Source: an uncultured Caulobacterales bacterium (GTDB lineage Bacteria; Pseudomonadota; Alphaproteobacteria; Caulobacterales; Maricaulaceae). Taken from it: DNA of 43,226 nucleotides. The position numbers were made by a program, and so were the translations under genes. Positions 1-8,222 of the stretch are shown piece by piece. The stretch spans positions 1 to 43,226 of the forward strand of contig CALDTL010000033.1 of NCBI GenBank assembly GCA_937923965.1, given 5' to 3'. The notes below the pieces were generated by a model, which had not been told where the DNA came from, did no database searches, and saw only the letters and a list, made by a program, of their open reading frames with translations. Numbering within the stretch: position 1 is the first letter of the stretch; each line of letters opens with the position of its first letter.

Positions 1-144
1 CCGCATATTGGCATTGTTTCAGACCGCAGTAGCAAAGACGGTACGCCGCTGATTATTCATAACATTGGCGGCGGGCCGGAGGAGAGCGATATGTTGTTCT
101 CCCATTCGATTACCGGGCATTATCGCTACCGTCCTGACAACTAA
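1..144 (+). CDS. DUF1287 family protein, C-terminal fragment
   Basis: Only the last 47 codons are in the window, in frame 1, ending at TAA 142-144. The visible segment contains HIGIVSDR, PLIIHNIGGGPEE and a terminal ITGHYRYRP, which matches the C-terminal pattern I know for DUF1287 (YiiX/NlpC-like exported proteins of unknown function). The start, any signal peptide and most catalytic residues lie upstream. The gene is followed directly by the dnaK heat-shock promoter, so it is a separate transcription unit. The assignment rests on motif memory alone. Confidence 0.6.
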   Translation, partial: PHIGIVSDRSSKDGTPLIIHNIGGGPEESDMLFSHSITGHYRYRPDN

Positions 145-174
145 GACGCTTCAGGCATAAAAAACCACTTTACA

Positions 175-204
175 CCCTTGCGAGTCTGTTTCGCCGCCCC
201 ATAT
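175..204 (+). promoter_or_regulatory. sigma-32 (RpoH) heat-shock promoter of dnaK
   Basis: A CCCTTGCGA -35 element (175-183) is followed, after 13 bases, by a CCCCATAT -10 element (197-204). This agrees closely with the RpoH consensus CTTGAA / CCCCATnT. Transcription would start near 212, giving an mRNA leader of about 100 bases before the dnaK ATG at 314. The position between a stop codon and dnaK, the classic RpoH target, makes the call strong. I see no CIRCE element. Confidence 0.8.
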
Positions 205-313
205 CGGGCGGGAAAGGGTTTTTGAGCGGCTTTGGCGGCGTGAAACCTTCTACGACATTAATATAGACGCAGGTGCCGCGATCGGGCCTGCCTAAGAATT
301 TGGAGCATGATAC

Positions 314-2224
314 ATGTCTAAAGTGATTGGTATCGACCTTGGCACGACAAACTCTTGTGTTGCGGTTATGGATGGCGACAAGCCGAAAGTGATTGAAAAT
401 GCGGAAGGCCAGCGCACAACGCCATCGGTCGTTGCTTTCACCGAAGACGGCGAGCGCCTGATCGGAACGCCGGCGAAACGCCAAGCGGTCACAAACCCTG
501 AGCATACATATTTCGCGGTTAAGCGCTTGATCGGCCGTCCGTTCACAGACCCGGCCATTAAGAAAGACGCGAAGCTCGTCCCTTATAAGATTGTTAAAGG
601 CCGCGGCGGCGACGCGTATGTGCAAGGCCGCGACAAGGAACTGTCGCCCGCTGAAATTTCCGCCATGACATTGACCAAGATGAAGGAAACCGCTGAGGAC
701 TATCTCGGCGCGACTGTTACGCAGGCTGTCATCACAGTTCCGGCTTACTTTAATGACGCCCAGCGTCAGGCGACAAAGGATGCCGGTAAAATTGCCGGCC
801 TCGAAGTCCTGCGTATCATCAACGAGCCAACGGCTGCGGCGCTGGCTTATGGTATGAATAAAGAAGACGGCAAAACCATTGCCGTTTACGATCTCGGCGG
901 CGGCACATTTGATGTCTCCGTTCTCGAAATCGGCGATGGCGTTTTCGAAGTGAAGTCCACAAACGGCGATACATTCCTCGGCGGTGAAGACTTCGATATG
1001 CGGATTGTCGAATATTTCGCGGAAGAGTTCAAAAAAGACACCGCGATTGACCTCAAGAAAGATAAGCTCGCGCTGCAGCGTCTTCGCGAAGAAGCCGAGA
1101 AGGCCAAGAAAGAATTGTCCACGGCGTCGTCCTATGAAGTGAACCTACCCTTCATCACGGCGGACGCATCTGGGCCGAAACATTTGAACATGAAGCTCTC
1201 TCGCGCCAAGCTCGAAAAGCTTGTTGATGACCTTATCAAACGCACTATCGCGCCGATCAAAAAGGCTATCGCCGATGCTGGCCTATCAGCGTCCGATATC
1301 GACGATGTTGTTCTTGTGGGCGGCATGACACGTATGCCAGCCGTTCAAGCCGCTGTGTCCAAATATTTCGGCAAGGAGCCGCATAAGGGCGTGAACCCGG
1401 ATGAAGTTGTCGCGATGGGCGCGGCCATTCAAGCGGGCGTGCTGCAAGGCGACGTGAAAGACGTACTCCTGCTTGACGTGACGCCGCTCTCCCTCGGTAT
1501 CGAAACCGAAGGCGGATTGTTCACACGGATGATTGATCGCAACACGACAATCCCGACCAAGAAGTCCCAAGTTTACTCAACGGCGGCGGATAACCAATCT
1601 GCTGTGACGATTAAGGTCAGCCAAGGCGAGCGCGAAATGGCGGCGGATAATAAACTACTGGGTCAATTTGACCTCGTCGGCATCCCGCCTGCGCCGCGCG
1701 GCATGCCGCAAATCGAAGTCACCTTTGACATCGACGCCAATGGTATCGTGAACGTCTCAGCGAAAGACAATGCCACAGGCAAGGAACAGCAAATCCGTAT
1801 CCAAGCCAGCGGCGGTCTGTCTGATGATGATATCGAAGCAATGGTGAAAGACGCCGAAGCCAATGCGGAAGGCGATAAAGCCCGCCGCGAATTGGTCGAA
1901 GCGAAGAACCAAGCTGAAGCGATGATTCACAAAGCTGAGTCTGACCTAAAAGAGCATGCAGATGCAATCGAAGAAGAAGACAGAGCCGCTGTCGAAGAAG
2001 CCTTGGCAGAAGCCAAAGAGGTTGCCGAGGGCGAAGATACGGCTCTGATCGTCGATAAGGTTCAGGTGCTCTCCGCCGCGCTCATGAAAGTTGGCCAGGC
2101 CATGTATGAGAAAGCCTCTGCTGACGAAGACAAAGGCCCAGCCTCACAAGCTGACCAAGCGGATGATGACGATGATGTCGTTGACGCCGAATTTGAAGAT
2201 GTTGACGACGAAAACGTCGCATAA
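314..2224 (+). CDS. dnaK: Molecular chaperone DnaK (Hsp70)
   Basis: This is an ATP-driven cytosolic Hsp70 that binds exposed hydrophobic segments of client proteins and works with DnaJ, GrpE and ClpB. The 636-residue length is normal. It opens with the phosphate-binding loop [17 protein letters not shown], followed by the ATPase signatures [17 protein letters not shown] and [14 protein letters not shown]. The substrate-binding domain begins near residue 390 ([17 protein letters not shown]), and the helical lid ends in an acidic tail, [13 protein letters not shown]. The ATG at 314 follows a TGGAG ribosome site at 301-305. It is driven by the heat-shock promoter at 175-204 and followed by a strong terminator at 2249-2278. 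Unusually, dnaJ is not the next gene: an FkbM methyltransferase lies between. Confidence 0.98.
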   Translation: MSKVIGIDLGTTNSCVAVMDGDKPKVIENAEGQRTTPSVVAFTEDGERLIGTPAKRQAVTNPEHTYFAVKRLIGRPFTDPAIKKDAKLVPYKIVKGRGGDAYVQGRDKELSPAEISAMTLTKMKETAEDYLGATVTQAVITVPAYFNDAQRQATKDAGKIAGLEVLRIINEPTAAALAYGMNKEDGKTIAVYDLGGGTFDVSVLEIGDGVFEVKSTNGDTFLGGEDFDMRIVEYFAEEFKKDTAIDLKKDKLALQRLREEAEKAKKELSTASSYEVNLPFITADASGPKHLNMKLSRAKLEKLVDDLIKRTIAPIKKAIADAGLSASDIDDVVLVGGMTRMPAVQAAVSKYFGKEPHKGVNPDEVVAMGAAIQAGVLQGDVKDVLLLDVTPLSLGIETEGGLFTRMIDRNTTIPTKKSQVYSTAADNQSAVTIKVSQGEREMAADNKLLGQFDLVGIPPAPRGMPQIEVTFDIDANGIVNVSAKDNATGKEQQIRIQASGGLSDDDIEAMVKDAEANAEGDKARRELVEAKNQAEAMIHKAESDLKEHADAIEEEDRAAVEEALAEAKEVAEGEDTALIVDKVQVLSAALMKVGQAMYEKASADEDKGPASQADQADDDDDVVDAEFEDVDDENVA

Positions 2225-2248
2225 GCGCGCCGAAATCGAGTGAATATG

Positions 2249-2278
2249 GGCTCTGCGCGACTCGCGCGGGGCCTTTTT
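2249..2278 (+). terminator. Intrinsic terminator after dnaK
   Basis: An 11-bp stem (2249-2259 with 2263-2273, including two T-G wobbles) closes a 3-base loop and is followed by five T residues (2274-2278). It sits 24 bases after the dnaK stop. A second perfect 7-bp inverted repeat, CCTCCCG/CGGGAGG, lies at 2326-2345. Together they suggest that most dnaK transcripts stop here and that the next CDS starts downstream of both hairpins. Confidence 0.75.
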
Positions 2279-2368
2279 CAAATGGGGACTTCAACACATA
2301 TAAATCCGCCGTTCGGCCATTACGCCCTCCCGCCCGCGCGGGAGGCAAGACGGTTTTCTGCGCATCGC

Positions 2369-3124
2369 ATGGGTGATACTCGGTTTGGGCGCTGGACAAT
2401 TAGCCTATGCCGAAAACAAGCCATACGCGGCTTGCCTGAGCCTTTCGATGTGACGGTTGCGCCGGGCGTTTTGGCGAGGCTTTATCCCTCGACAAATCGC
2501 TGCGAGAAACGCGCGCTTTGCGGCGTGCAAATTTGGGACGCAGCTGAACGCGAAGCATTGCGGCAAGCCATCGCTTCTTCACCTGAAGAGATATTTGTCT
2601 TTTTGGATGTTGGCGCGAATGTGGGTCTCTACGCGCTTTTCGCGCATAGTTATGCGCGCCAAGCCAGCCAGCCTATTCGAATCATAGCCGTTGAACCTAG
2701 CGCGGAGATAGGTGCGCGGCTGGCGGTTAACGCCCAAGCCTCAGACGCCCCCATCGAGTTAATCCGCACCGCCATCGCAACGCGCGAAAGCGACGTCTTT
2801 CTGTCTGATGGCGGCGGTAATCGCGGCGAAGGCCGTCTTGCGGAGAGCGGAGAGGCGGTATCCGCCCTGCCCCTGCTGCAGCTTTGCCGTGAACACAATA
2901 TACCGCGAATTGACGCTCTTAAAATAGATATAGAAGGCGCCGATTTAGCGGTGCTGACGCAATTTTTCGACCAAGCCCCCGCCTCGCTTCATCCGGACAT
3001 GATGATCCTAGAGCTGGATACAGACTCTGCTGCGCCGCTCATTGAACTGACCGAGGCGAATGACTATTTAATTATAACGCGCACACGCATGAATGTCGTC
3101 GTGCGGAAACGGGACCGGACTTAA
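2369..3124 (+). CDS. FkbM family SAM-dependent methyltransferase
   Basis: The protein has the FkbM pattern: a SAM-binding loop FVFLDVGANVGLYALF, the acidic ribose contact in IIAVEPSAEIGARL, and a late IDALKIDIEGADLAVL motif. Upstream of the fold is the segment ARLYPSTNRCEKRALCGVQIW, seen in many alphaproteobacterial relatives. Family members O-methylate glycans or small molecules; the substrate here is unknown. The frame is open from a GTG at 2240, with another ATG at 2282. I prefer ATG 2369 (251 aa, MGDTRFGRW) because the earlier starts fall in or beside the dnaK terminator and a second hairpin. No start has a good ribosome site. Its stop TAA (3122-3124) touches the dnaJ ATG, so dnaJ translation is probably coupled to it. 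Confidence 0.8.
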   Translation: MGDTRFGRWTISLCRKQAIRGLPEPFDVTVAPGVLARLYPSTNRCEKRALCGVQIWDAAEREALRQAIASSPEEIFVFLDVGANVGLYALFAHSYARQASQPIRIIAVEPSAEIGARLAVNAQASDAPIELIRTAIATRESDVFLSDGGGNRGEGRLAESGEAVSALPLLQLCREHNIPRIDALKIDIEGADLAVLTQFFDQAPASLHPDMMILELDTDSAAPLIELTEANDYLIITRTRMNVVVRKRDRT

Positions 3125-4294
3125 ATGTCAAAACGTGATTATTACGAAACGCTCGGCGTGGCAAAAAACGCTGATGCTAAAACATTGAAATCGGCCTTTC
3201 GCAAGAAAGCCATGGAGTGTCATCCTGACCGTCATCCAGATGACCCCGAAGCCGAAGCGCGGTTCAAGGAATTGAATGAGGCCTACGGCATATTATCGGA
3301 TGAGCAGAAACGCGCCGCTTATGACCGCATGGGCCATGCCGCGTTTGAACAAGGCGGCGGCGCGGGCGGCGGCGCAGGTTTCCAAGATTTCAATGATATT
3401 TTCAGCCAGATATTCGGCGGCGGCGCAGCGGGCGGCGGCTTTGCAGATATGTTTGGCGGCGGCGGGCGGCGGCAACGCCAAACGGCGCAGCGCGGATCAG
3501 ACCTTAGATATGAACTTGAAATCAGCCTCGAAGAAGCCTTTGCGGGCAAGGACATTGATATCACCGTGCCCATCGCCGAAGACTGCGAGCGCTGCGACGG
3601 TATTGGCGCGGAGCCCGGCGCGAGCGTCGAAACGTGTTCTACCTGCGCGGGCCAAGGCCGCGTGCGAACGCAGCAAGGTTTTTTCACTATGGAGCGCGCC
3701 TGCCCAACCTGCGGCGGGCAAGGTGAATATGTGTCGAACCCCTGCACGGCCTGCGACGGCGTCGGGCAAACGCGCCAAGAAACAGAACTCGATGTGTCTA
3801 TTCCGGCTGGCGTCGAAGACGGCACGCGCATTCGCCTGACAGGGCAAGGCGACGCCGCGCCCCGGCGCGGGGCCTCTTCGGGCTCTCAGCGCGGCGATCT
3901 TTATATTTTCGTTGCGGTCAAACCGCACGACTTATTTGAACGCGAGGCGGCAAATTTATTCTGCCGCGCCCCCGTGCCCATGACAACGGCGGCGCTGGGC
4001 GGAGATGTTGAAATTCCGACCATTGATGGCGGACGGTCAAAAATTAAAATCACGGCAGGCAGCCAGACGGGTAAACGCTTGCGGCTGCGCGGCAAAGGCA
4101 TGAGCGTGCTGCGGTCCGATAAACGCGGCGATATGTATATTGAGCTCGCTGTCGAGACACCGTCCGGCCTCACCAAACGCCAGAAAGAACTGCTCGAAGA
4201 ATTTGCCATTGAAGGCGGCACCCATTCGGAATCGCCTGAAAGCCGGAACTTTTTTGATAAGGCAAAATCCTTCTGGGACGGATTGGTTGACTAG
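3125..4294 (+). CDS. dnaJ: Chaperone protein DnaJ (Hsp40)
   Basis: DnaJ delivers clients to DnaK and stimulates its ATPase. The N-terminal J domain has the essential HPD motif at residues 33-35 (ECHPDRHP). A Gly/Phe-rich linker of about residues 75-120 follows. The zinc-binding domain has four CxxCxGxG repeats: CERCDGIG, CSTCAGQG, CPTCGGQG and CTACDGVG. Two beta-sandwich substrate domains and a C-terminal dimerisation segment complete a normal 389-residue class I DnaJ. The ATG immediately follows the FkbM stop with no intergenic base, and I see no separate promoter. Expression therefore presumably depends on readthrough from dnaK or on a promoter inside the methyltransferase gene. Confidence 0.97.
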   Translation: MSKRDYYETLGVAKNADAKTLKSAFRKKAMECHPDRHPDDPEAEARFKELNEAYGILSDEQKRAAYDRMGHAAFEQGGGAGGGAGFQDFNDIFSQIFGGGAAGGGFADMFGGGGRRQRQTAQRGSDLRYELEISLEEAFAGKDIDITVPIAEDCERCDGIGAEPGASVETCSTCAGQGRVRTQQGFFTMERACPTCGGQGEYVSNPCTACDGVGQTRQETELDVSIPAGVEDGTRIRLTGQGDAAPRRGASSGSQRGDLYIFVAVKPHDLFEREAANLFCRAPVPMTTAALGGDVEIPTIDGGRSKIKITAGSQTGKRLRLRGKGMSVLRSDKRGDMYIELAVETPSGLTKRQKELLEEFAIEGGTHSESPESRNFFDKAKSFWDGLVD

Positions 4295-4306
4295 GCGCTA
4301 TTCGCG

Positions 4307-4813
4307 ATGAATTTTGTCTCCCAACGCCGCGCATTTACAGGAACCATGTCGATCCTCGCAACGGCATTTGGTGTCGTCATCAGCAGAGACGTATTAGGCG
4401 AACAAGCCGATCTTTTTGCGGATGTTTTCAAAATCAGCGCGCTTATTTTTGTCGGTACAGCGGCAGCGAGTTTTGTCTTCTGGACGCTCACTCATTTAAG
4501 ACGCGCCAGTGTCTTTCGCGGTGGCATCGCCGGATTTTTAACGGCCCTGTGCTTAATCCCACTTCCGAACTTTGGATGGGCATTGAAAACAGAATTTTTA
4601 TCTAAGTTTCAGGGCGGAACTGAAGGGTTTCTCTCCGCAATTTTTTCGTCCATTCCTGCGGCCATCAATGCGGGACTTTATACCTTTATTGATATCACCA
4701 AAGCTTCGCTAATTGCGATTGCCGCAAGCGTAATCATCGGGGGGGCCTGCGCGCACTTCATTCCTCCGAAGATACCGCGGCACGACGAAAATTCGCAGAG
4801 CCCGCGACAATAG
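4307..4813 (+). CDS. Hypothetical multi-pass membrane protein
   Basis: A 168-residue protein with about four hydrophobic segments (roughly residues 12-28, 42-62, 70-90 and 125-152), so probably an inner-membrane protein. I do not recognise the family. It starts 12 bases after the dnaJ stop; a second in-frame ATG at 4346 (MSILATAF) is possible, and neither has a clear ribosome site. The C-terminal tail is hydrophilic (KIPRHDENSQSPRQ). Its last 56 bases overlap the 3' end of the convergent avidin-like gene on the minus strand, which is compact but not unusual. The codon pattern resembles its neighbours, so I take it as real. Confidence 0.65.
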   Translation: MNFVSQRRAFTGTMSILATAFGVVISRDVLGEQADLFADVFKISALIFVGTAAASFVFWTLTHLRRASVFRGGIAGFLTALCLIPLPNFGWALKTEFLSKFQGGTEGFLSAIFSSIPAAINAGLYTFIDITKASLIAIAASVIIGGACAHFIPPKIPRHDENSQSPRQ

Positions 4814-5201
4814 ACGACCACATATCCTCCGCCTCTTCCGCGTCTGGCACGTCGCGGGTGAGATGCCAGAGCGTGCGGATATAAGGCCCGTCGGCGTCCT
4901 CACTCAGCTGGCCCGTCCAACTGGTGAGGCTGCCATACCCTTTGAAATTCACGGTAAAGGTTAGCTGGTCGCCTTCGATGAACCCTGTAAGCGGAAATTT
5001 CGATTTAGGGTCAGGATTGCCGAGCTGCGTCTTATAATAACCCTTCAGCACCCCATCCGCCGACGTAAATGTCACCGCAGACCCGCGTTCATTGACCCAA
5101 ACGCCGGTCACTTCCGGCGCGGCGTCTTGTGCATCTGCCGTGCAGGCCAGTAATGGCAACATAAAGGCAACACTTATTTTACGTCCCCAAACTTTAAACA
5201 T
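4758..5201 (-). CDS. Secreted avidin/streptavidin-family protein
   Basis: A 147-residue exported beta-barrel protein, probably biotin-binding. Residues 1-24 form a signal peptide (MFKVWGRKISVAFMLPLLAC), with either an ADA signal peptidase I site or a weak lipobox ending at Cys20. Aligned by eye with streptavidin, pocket residues are kept: N37, S41 and Y56 (N23/S27/Y43), T58 (S45), N62 (N49), S91 and T93 (S88/T90), W95 (W92), W112 (W108) and W128 (W120). W79 is replaced by F86 and D128 by A136. The ATG lies inside the end of nhaC (8-base overlap) with AGGAG six bases upstream, so the pair is an operon with coupled translation. Biotin binding is inferred from family; affinity and oligomeric state cannot be read here. 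Confidence 0.8.
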   Translation of the reverse strand: MFKVWGRKISVAFMLPLLACTADAQDAAPEVTGVWVNERGSAVTFTSADGVLKGYYKTQLGNPDPKSKFPLTGFIEGDQLTFTVNFKGYGSLTSWTGQLSEDADGPYIRTLWHLTRDVPDAEEAEDMWSSIVAGSANFRRAAVSSEE

Positions 5202-6666
5202 TGAGAACTCCTAGAATTAAATAAAGCACCGTCGTGATCGCGCCGCCTATCAGTGCGTAGGGCAGCTGCGTGCGGACGTGATCGATATGGTCGTTCGCCG
5301 TCGCCATAGAGGTAATGATTGAGGTGTCGGAAGTCGGGCTGCAATGATCCCCAAAAATACCGCCGCCCAAAGCGGCCGCCACGGCCAATGTCACAGTCGT
5401 ATCGAGGCCCTGCGCGAGCGGCACGGCAATCGCGATCATAATAGCAAAGGTCCCCCAGCTGGTCCCCGTGGAAAAAGCGATAAACGCGCTGATGAGGAAA
5501 ATGAGCGCAGGCACGAGCGCGGGCGATAAGAACGGCTTGGCTTGCTCGGCGACATATAACCCCGTGCCCAAATCCTTGCACAAACTCCCGAGGGCAAAGG
5601 CGAAGACCATGAGCAGGGCCAGCGGCAACATGCCCGACATGCCTTTCAGGATGACATCGACCATTTCCCGAACGCCCATAATGCCTTGAGTTTTATTTAA
5701 AATGACAGAGACGAGAATCGCGCCGCAGACGGCATAGAGCACGGATTTTGATCCAGAGGCCCGGTCCGCAAGGTCCATAATTCCGTTTGGCCCCTCGGAA
5801 CTCCAGCCCGTATAAAGCATGAAGACCATCATCAAAACCACGAGGGCCGCCAATGGAAGGATCATATTTCGGGCTTTGGGACGCACGCCCGCTTTGGCGC
5901 TCATCATTGTAATCTCGCCGGCGATCATCGGGACGGCCCCGTCACGAATGAGTTTTCCTTCCTCCGCGGCGCGCGCTTCTGCGCGTTTCATCTCGCCAAT
6001 ATCTTTGCCTGTCACGATAACCAAAATGACAAGCGCCACAGCCAGCATGGGATAAAAATTGAGCGCCACCGCCCCGACCAAAGTCGATACGGGGCTCTCC
6101 AGATTTTGCTCACCGAGCAAACCCATAATATATGCGCCCCACGCATTAAGCGGAATGAGGATACAAATTGGCGCGCAGGTACTATCGGCGATATAGGCGA
6201 GTTTCTCGCGCGGTATTTTGAGCTCGTCTGTCACGGGGCGGTAAAGCGTGCCCACCGTTAGCGTTGAAATATTGCTCTCCACAAATATCAAAACGCCCGT
6301 CAACACCGCGAGGAGTTCAACCCGCTTACGCTGTCCTTTTCCGTCGGCGTTGGCCGCTTTGCGTTGCAACCATGCGAGCACGCGGTTGACAAATCCTTCC
6401 ACCCCGCCTGCGCGCTGTATGAGTGCAATCAGCGCGCCGATGAGCAGCGTAAAAATGATAATTTCCGTATTATAATTACTCTCAAAGACAGACACGAACC
6501 CGCCCATCGTCTGGATGGCGCCTTGCAATGGATTCCCGCCCGCGAGGATCAAAAACCCAGAGGCAATGCCGAGGAACAGCGCCAGAAACACTTGCCGCGT
6601 CCAGAGCGCCAACCCAATCGCGATCAACGGCGGAAGCAAAGAGAGAAAGCCAACAGAATTTTCCAT
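5194..6666 (-). CDS. NhaC-family Na+/H+ antiporter
   Basis: A 490-residue inner-membrane protein with about 11-12 hydrophobic segments spread over its length. Family landmarks include the N-terminal LLPPLIAIGLALWTRQVF, the central ADSTCAPICILIPLNAWGAY, and the late FSTGTSWGTFAIMIAIAVPL and GGGIFGDHCSPTSDTSI segments, the last being highly conserved in the NhaC superfamily. Members exchange Na+ for H+, or in some branches amino or carboxylic acids, so the exact substrate is not certain. A CGGAG stands only two bases before the ATG, which is a short spacing. The leader carries a hairpin at 6702-6720 and a segment at 6744-6753 able to pair with the ribosome site. It overlaps the downstream avidin-like gene by 8 bases. 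Confidence 0.85.
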   Translation of the reverse strand: MENSVGFLSLLPPLIAIGLALWTRQVFLALFLGIASGFLILAGGNPLQGAIQTMGGFVSVFESNYNTEIIIFTLLIGALIALIQRAGGVEGFVNRVLAWLQRKAANADGKGQRKRVELLAVLTGVLIFVESNISTLTVGTLYRPVTDELKIPREKLAYIADSTCAPICILIPLNAWGAYIMGLLGEQNLESPVSTLVGAVALNFYPMLAVALVILVIVTGKDIGEMKRAEARAAEEGKLIRDGAVPMIAGEITMMSAKAGVRPKARNMILPLAALVVLMMVFMLYTGWSSEGPNGIMDLADRASGSKSVLYAVCGAILVSVILNKTQGIMGVREMVDVILKGMSGMLPLALLMVFAFALGSLCKDLGTGLYVAEQAKPFLSPALVPALIFLISAFIAFSTGTSWGTFAIMIAIAVPLAQGLDTTVTLAVAAALGGGIFGDHCSPTSDTSIITSMATANDHIDHVRTQLPYALIGGAITTVLYLILGVLNV

Positions 6667-6701
6667 GGCTCCGCGTTAGCGCGATGCACCAGCGGGGCAA
6701 A

Positions 6702-6720
6702 GCCCTTTATGCGAAAGGGC
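6702..6720 (-). promoter_or_regulatory. Hairpin in the nhaC mRNA leader
   Basis: A perfect 7-bp inverted repeat, GCCCTTT / AAAGGGC, with a 5-base loop lies 36 bases upstream of the nhaC ATG. Further upstream on the same strand, 6744-6753 (GGCTCTCCGC read on the minus strand) can pair with GCGGAGCC at 6667-6674, which contains the ribosome site, leaving a 2-base bulge. This could form an on/off translation switch. No known riboswitch class was recognised. Confidence 0.35.
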
Positions 6721-6789
6721 GAGACGCAACATGCGACCAAGCTGCGGAGAGCCCTGTCTCAACACCCAGACATGGTCTATGAGACGCCC

Positions 6790-6990
6790 ATGATGAGACG
6801 TATTGTAACACGATTGATAATTGCAAACCTGATTCCAGTGGCGATAAAAGCTGGAAAAAAGGCCTTTAGTCAGCGGAAAAAACCGGCCCGCGTCGAGCCA
6901 AGTAACCCCGCCAAGACTCTGGATCACGCGCCAAATCTCGACTCCGTTGAGACAGCGGCGATCGATGTCACGGATAAAACGATCCGCTAA
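6790..6990 (+). CDS. Possible small hypothetical protein
   Basis: A 66-codon frame starting MMRRIVTRLIIANLIP and ending at TAA 6988-6990. It has a short amphipathic or hydrophobic N-terminus (residues 5-20), a basic stretch GKKAFSQRKKPARVEP and an acidic tail. An earlier ATG at 6772 is also in frame. I do not recognise it. In favour: it occupies most of an otherwise empty stretch between nhaC and frmA and looks like a membrane-anchored microprotein. Against: no clear ribosome site, and the same frame runs open backwards through the antisense of nhaC. The rest of 6667-7081 holds the nhaC leader (minus) and the frmA promoter region (plus). Confidence 0.3.
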   Translation: MMRRIVTRLIIANLIPVAIKAGKKAFSQRKKPARVEPSNPAKTLDHAPNLDSVETAAIDVTDKTIR

Positions 6991-7081
6991 CACGCTTAAA
7001 AATCTTACTGACGGCATCAGATGATTTAAGACTCCGCCTTTTTTTGTGTATGAGACATCCAAAGATTATTTGGAGATCCGC

Positions 7082-8191
7082 ATGAAAACCCGCGCCGCTG
7101 TTGCTTTCGAAGCCAAAAAACCACTTGAAATCGTAGAGCTCGATTTGGACGGCCCCAAAGACGGCGAAGTGTTGGTTGAAATTATGGCGACGGGTATCTG
7201 CCACACAGATGCCTATACGCTGGACGGTCTGGATAGCGAGGGGCTGTTCCCCAGTATCCTCGGCCATGAAGGGGCGGGGATTGTTCGCGAGATCGGCAAA
7301 GGCGTCACCTCCGTCGCCGCCGGTGATCATGTCATCCCGCTCTACACGCCAGAATGCCGTCAGTGTAAATCTTGCCTGTCGGGCAAAACAAACCTCTGCA
7401 CCGCGATCCGCGCGACGCAGGGCAAAGGCCTCATGCCGGACGGGACGAGCCGTTTTTCCTATAAGGGCGAGACGATCTATCATTATATGGGCTGCTCGAC
7501 ATTCTCCAATTTTACGGTCCTGCCGGAAATCGCAGTCGCGAAAATCCGCGACGATGCGCCCTTTGATAAGTCCTGCTATATTGGCTGCGGCGTGACGACG
7601 GGTATCGGCGCGGTGACGAATACGGCGAAAGTCCAAGCGGGCGATAATGTCATTGTCTTTGGTCTCGGCGGGATCGGGCTGAACGTGCTGCAAGCCGCAC
7701 GCATGGTCGGCGCGAATAAGATTATCGGCGTCGATATTAATTCCGACAAAAAAGAGTGGGGCGAGCGTTTCGGCATGACCCATTTCGTCAATCCCAACGA
7801 CATTGACGGCGATATCGTCGAACATCTTGTCGGCCTCACCGATGGCGGCGCGGATTACACATTTGACTGCACGGGCAATACGATTGTCATGCGCCAAGCC
7901 CTCGAGGCCTGCCATCGCGGCTGGGGCGTTTCTGTTGTCATCGGCGTGGCCGAAGCGGGTAAAGAAATCGCCACGCGTCCGTTCCAACTCGTGACGGGCC
8001 GGGTCTGGAAAGGCACAGCCTTCGGCGGCGCAAAGGGCCGAACCGACGTCCCCAAGATCGTCGACTGGTATATGAATGGCAAAATCGAAATCGACCCGAT
8101 GATTACTCATGTGTTGAAGTTGGACGATATTAATGAGGCGTTTGATCTAATGCACGCTGGTAAGAGTATTCGAAGCGTGGTGGTTTATTGA
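7082..8191 (+). CDS. frmA: S-(hydroxymethyl)glutathione dehydrogenase (class III alcohol dehydrogenase)
   Basis: This zinc enzyme oxidises S-hydroxymethylglutathione, formed from formaldehyde and glutathione, to S-formylglutathione using NAD+. It is 369 residues, normal for the family. Visible features are the catalytic-zinc region [13 protein letters not shown] and GHEGAGIV, the structural-zinc loop [15 protein letters not shown], the class III stretch [16 protein letters not shown], and the Rossmann loop [20 protein letters not shown]. The frame extends to an upstream ATG at 7046, but ATG 7082, with GGAG at 7072-7075 and the standard N-terminus [15 protein letters not shown], is the better start. 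Its partner fghA lies 0.8 kb downstream, separated by vapBC and a broken VOC gene. Confidence 0.96.
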   Translation: MKTRAAVAFEAKKPLEIVELDLDGPKDGEVLVEIMATGICHTDAYTLDGLDSEGLFPSILGHEGAGIVREIGKGVTSVAAGDHVIPLYTPECRQCKSCLSGKTNLCTAIRATQGKGLMPDGTSRFSYKGETIYHYMGCSTFSNFTVLPEIAVAKIRDDAPFDKSCYIGCGVTTGIGAVTNTAKVQAGDNVIVFGLGGIGLNVLQAARMVGANKIIGVDINSDKKEWGERFGMTHFVNPNDIDGDIVEHLVGLTDGGADYTFDCTGNTIVMRQALEACHRGWGVSVVIGVAEAGKEIATRPFQLVTGRVWKGTAFGGAKGRTDVPKIVDWYMNGKIEIDPMITHVLKLDDINEAFDLMHAGKSIRSVVVY

Positions 8192-8192
8192 C

Positions 8193-8219
8193 CCAATGAT
8201 AGCATTACGCTATCATTGG
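8193..8219. promoter_or_regulatory. Palindromic operator of the vapBC operon
   Basis: A perfect 11-bp inverted repeat, CCAATGATAGC and GCTATCATTGG, is separated by ATTAC and ends three bases before the vapB ATG. Ribbon-helix-helix antitoxins bind such palindromes, usually as a complex with VapC, to repress their own operon. The half-site TGATAGC resembles the one I recall for gonococcal FitAB (TGCTATCA / TGATAGCA), although the arrangement differs. The autoregulatory role is inferred from position and family. Confidence 0.7.
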
Positions 8220-8222
8220 CGG

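Noticed and set aside
2240-2368. N-terminal extension of the FkbM protein from GTG 2240
   Set aside because: This stretch overlaps the dnaK terminator and a second hairpin and does not look like the start of an FkbM protein; kept only as an alternative.
3276-3928. Several long alternative frames inside dnaJ
   Set aside because: They arise from the Gly/Cys-rich repeats of the J-G/F-zinc region; the dnaJ frame is complete and conserved.
6968-8110. A 380-codon minus-strand frame opposite frmA
   Set aside because: It lies wholly antisense to a clear class III alcohol dehydrogenase, and its translation has no recognisable domain and a composition expected of a shadow frame in GC-rich coding DNA.
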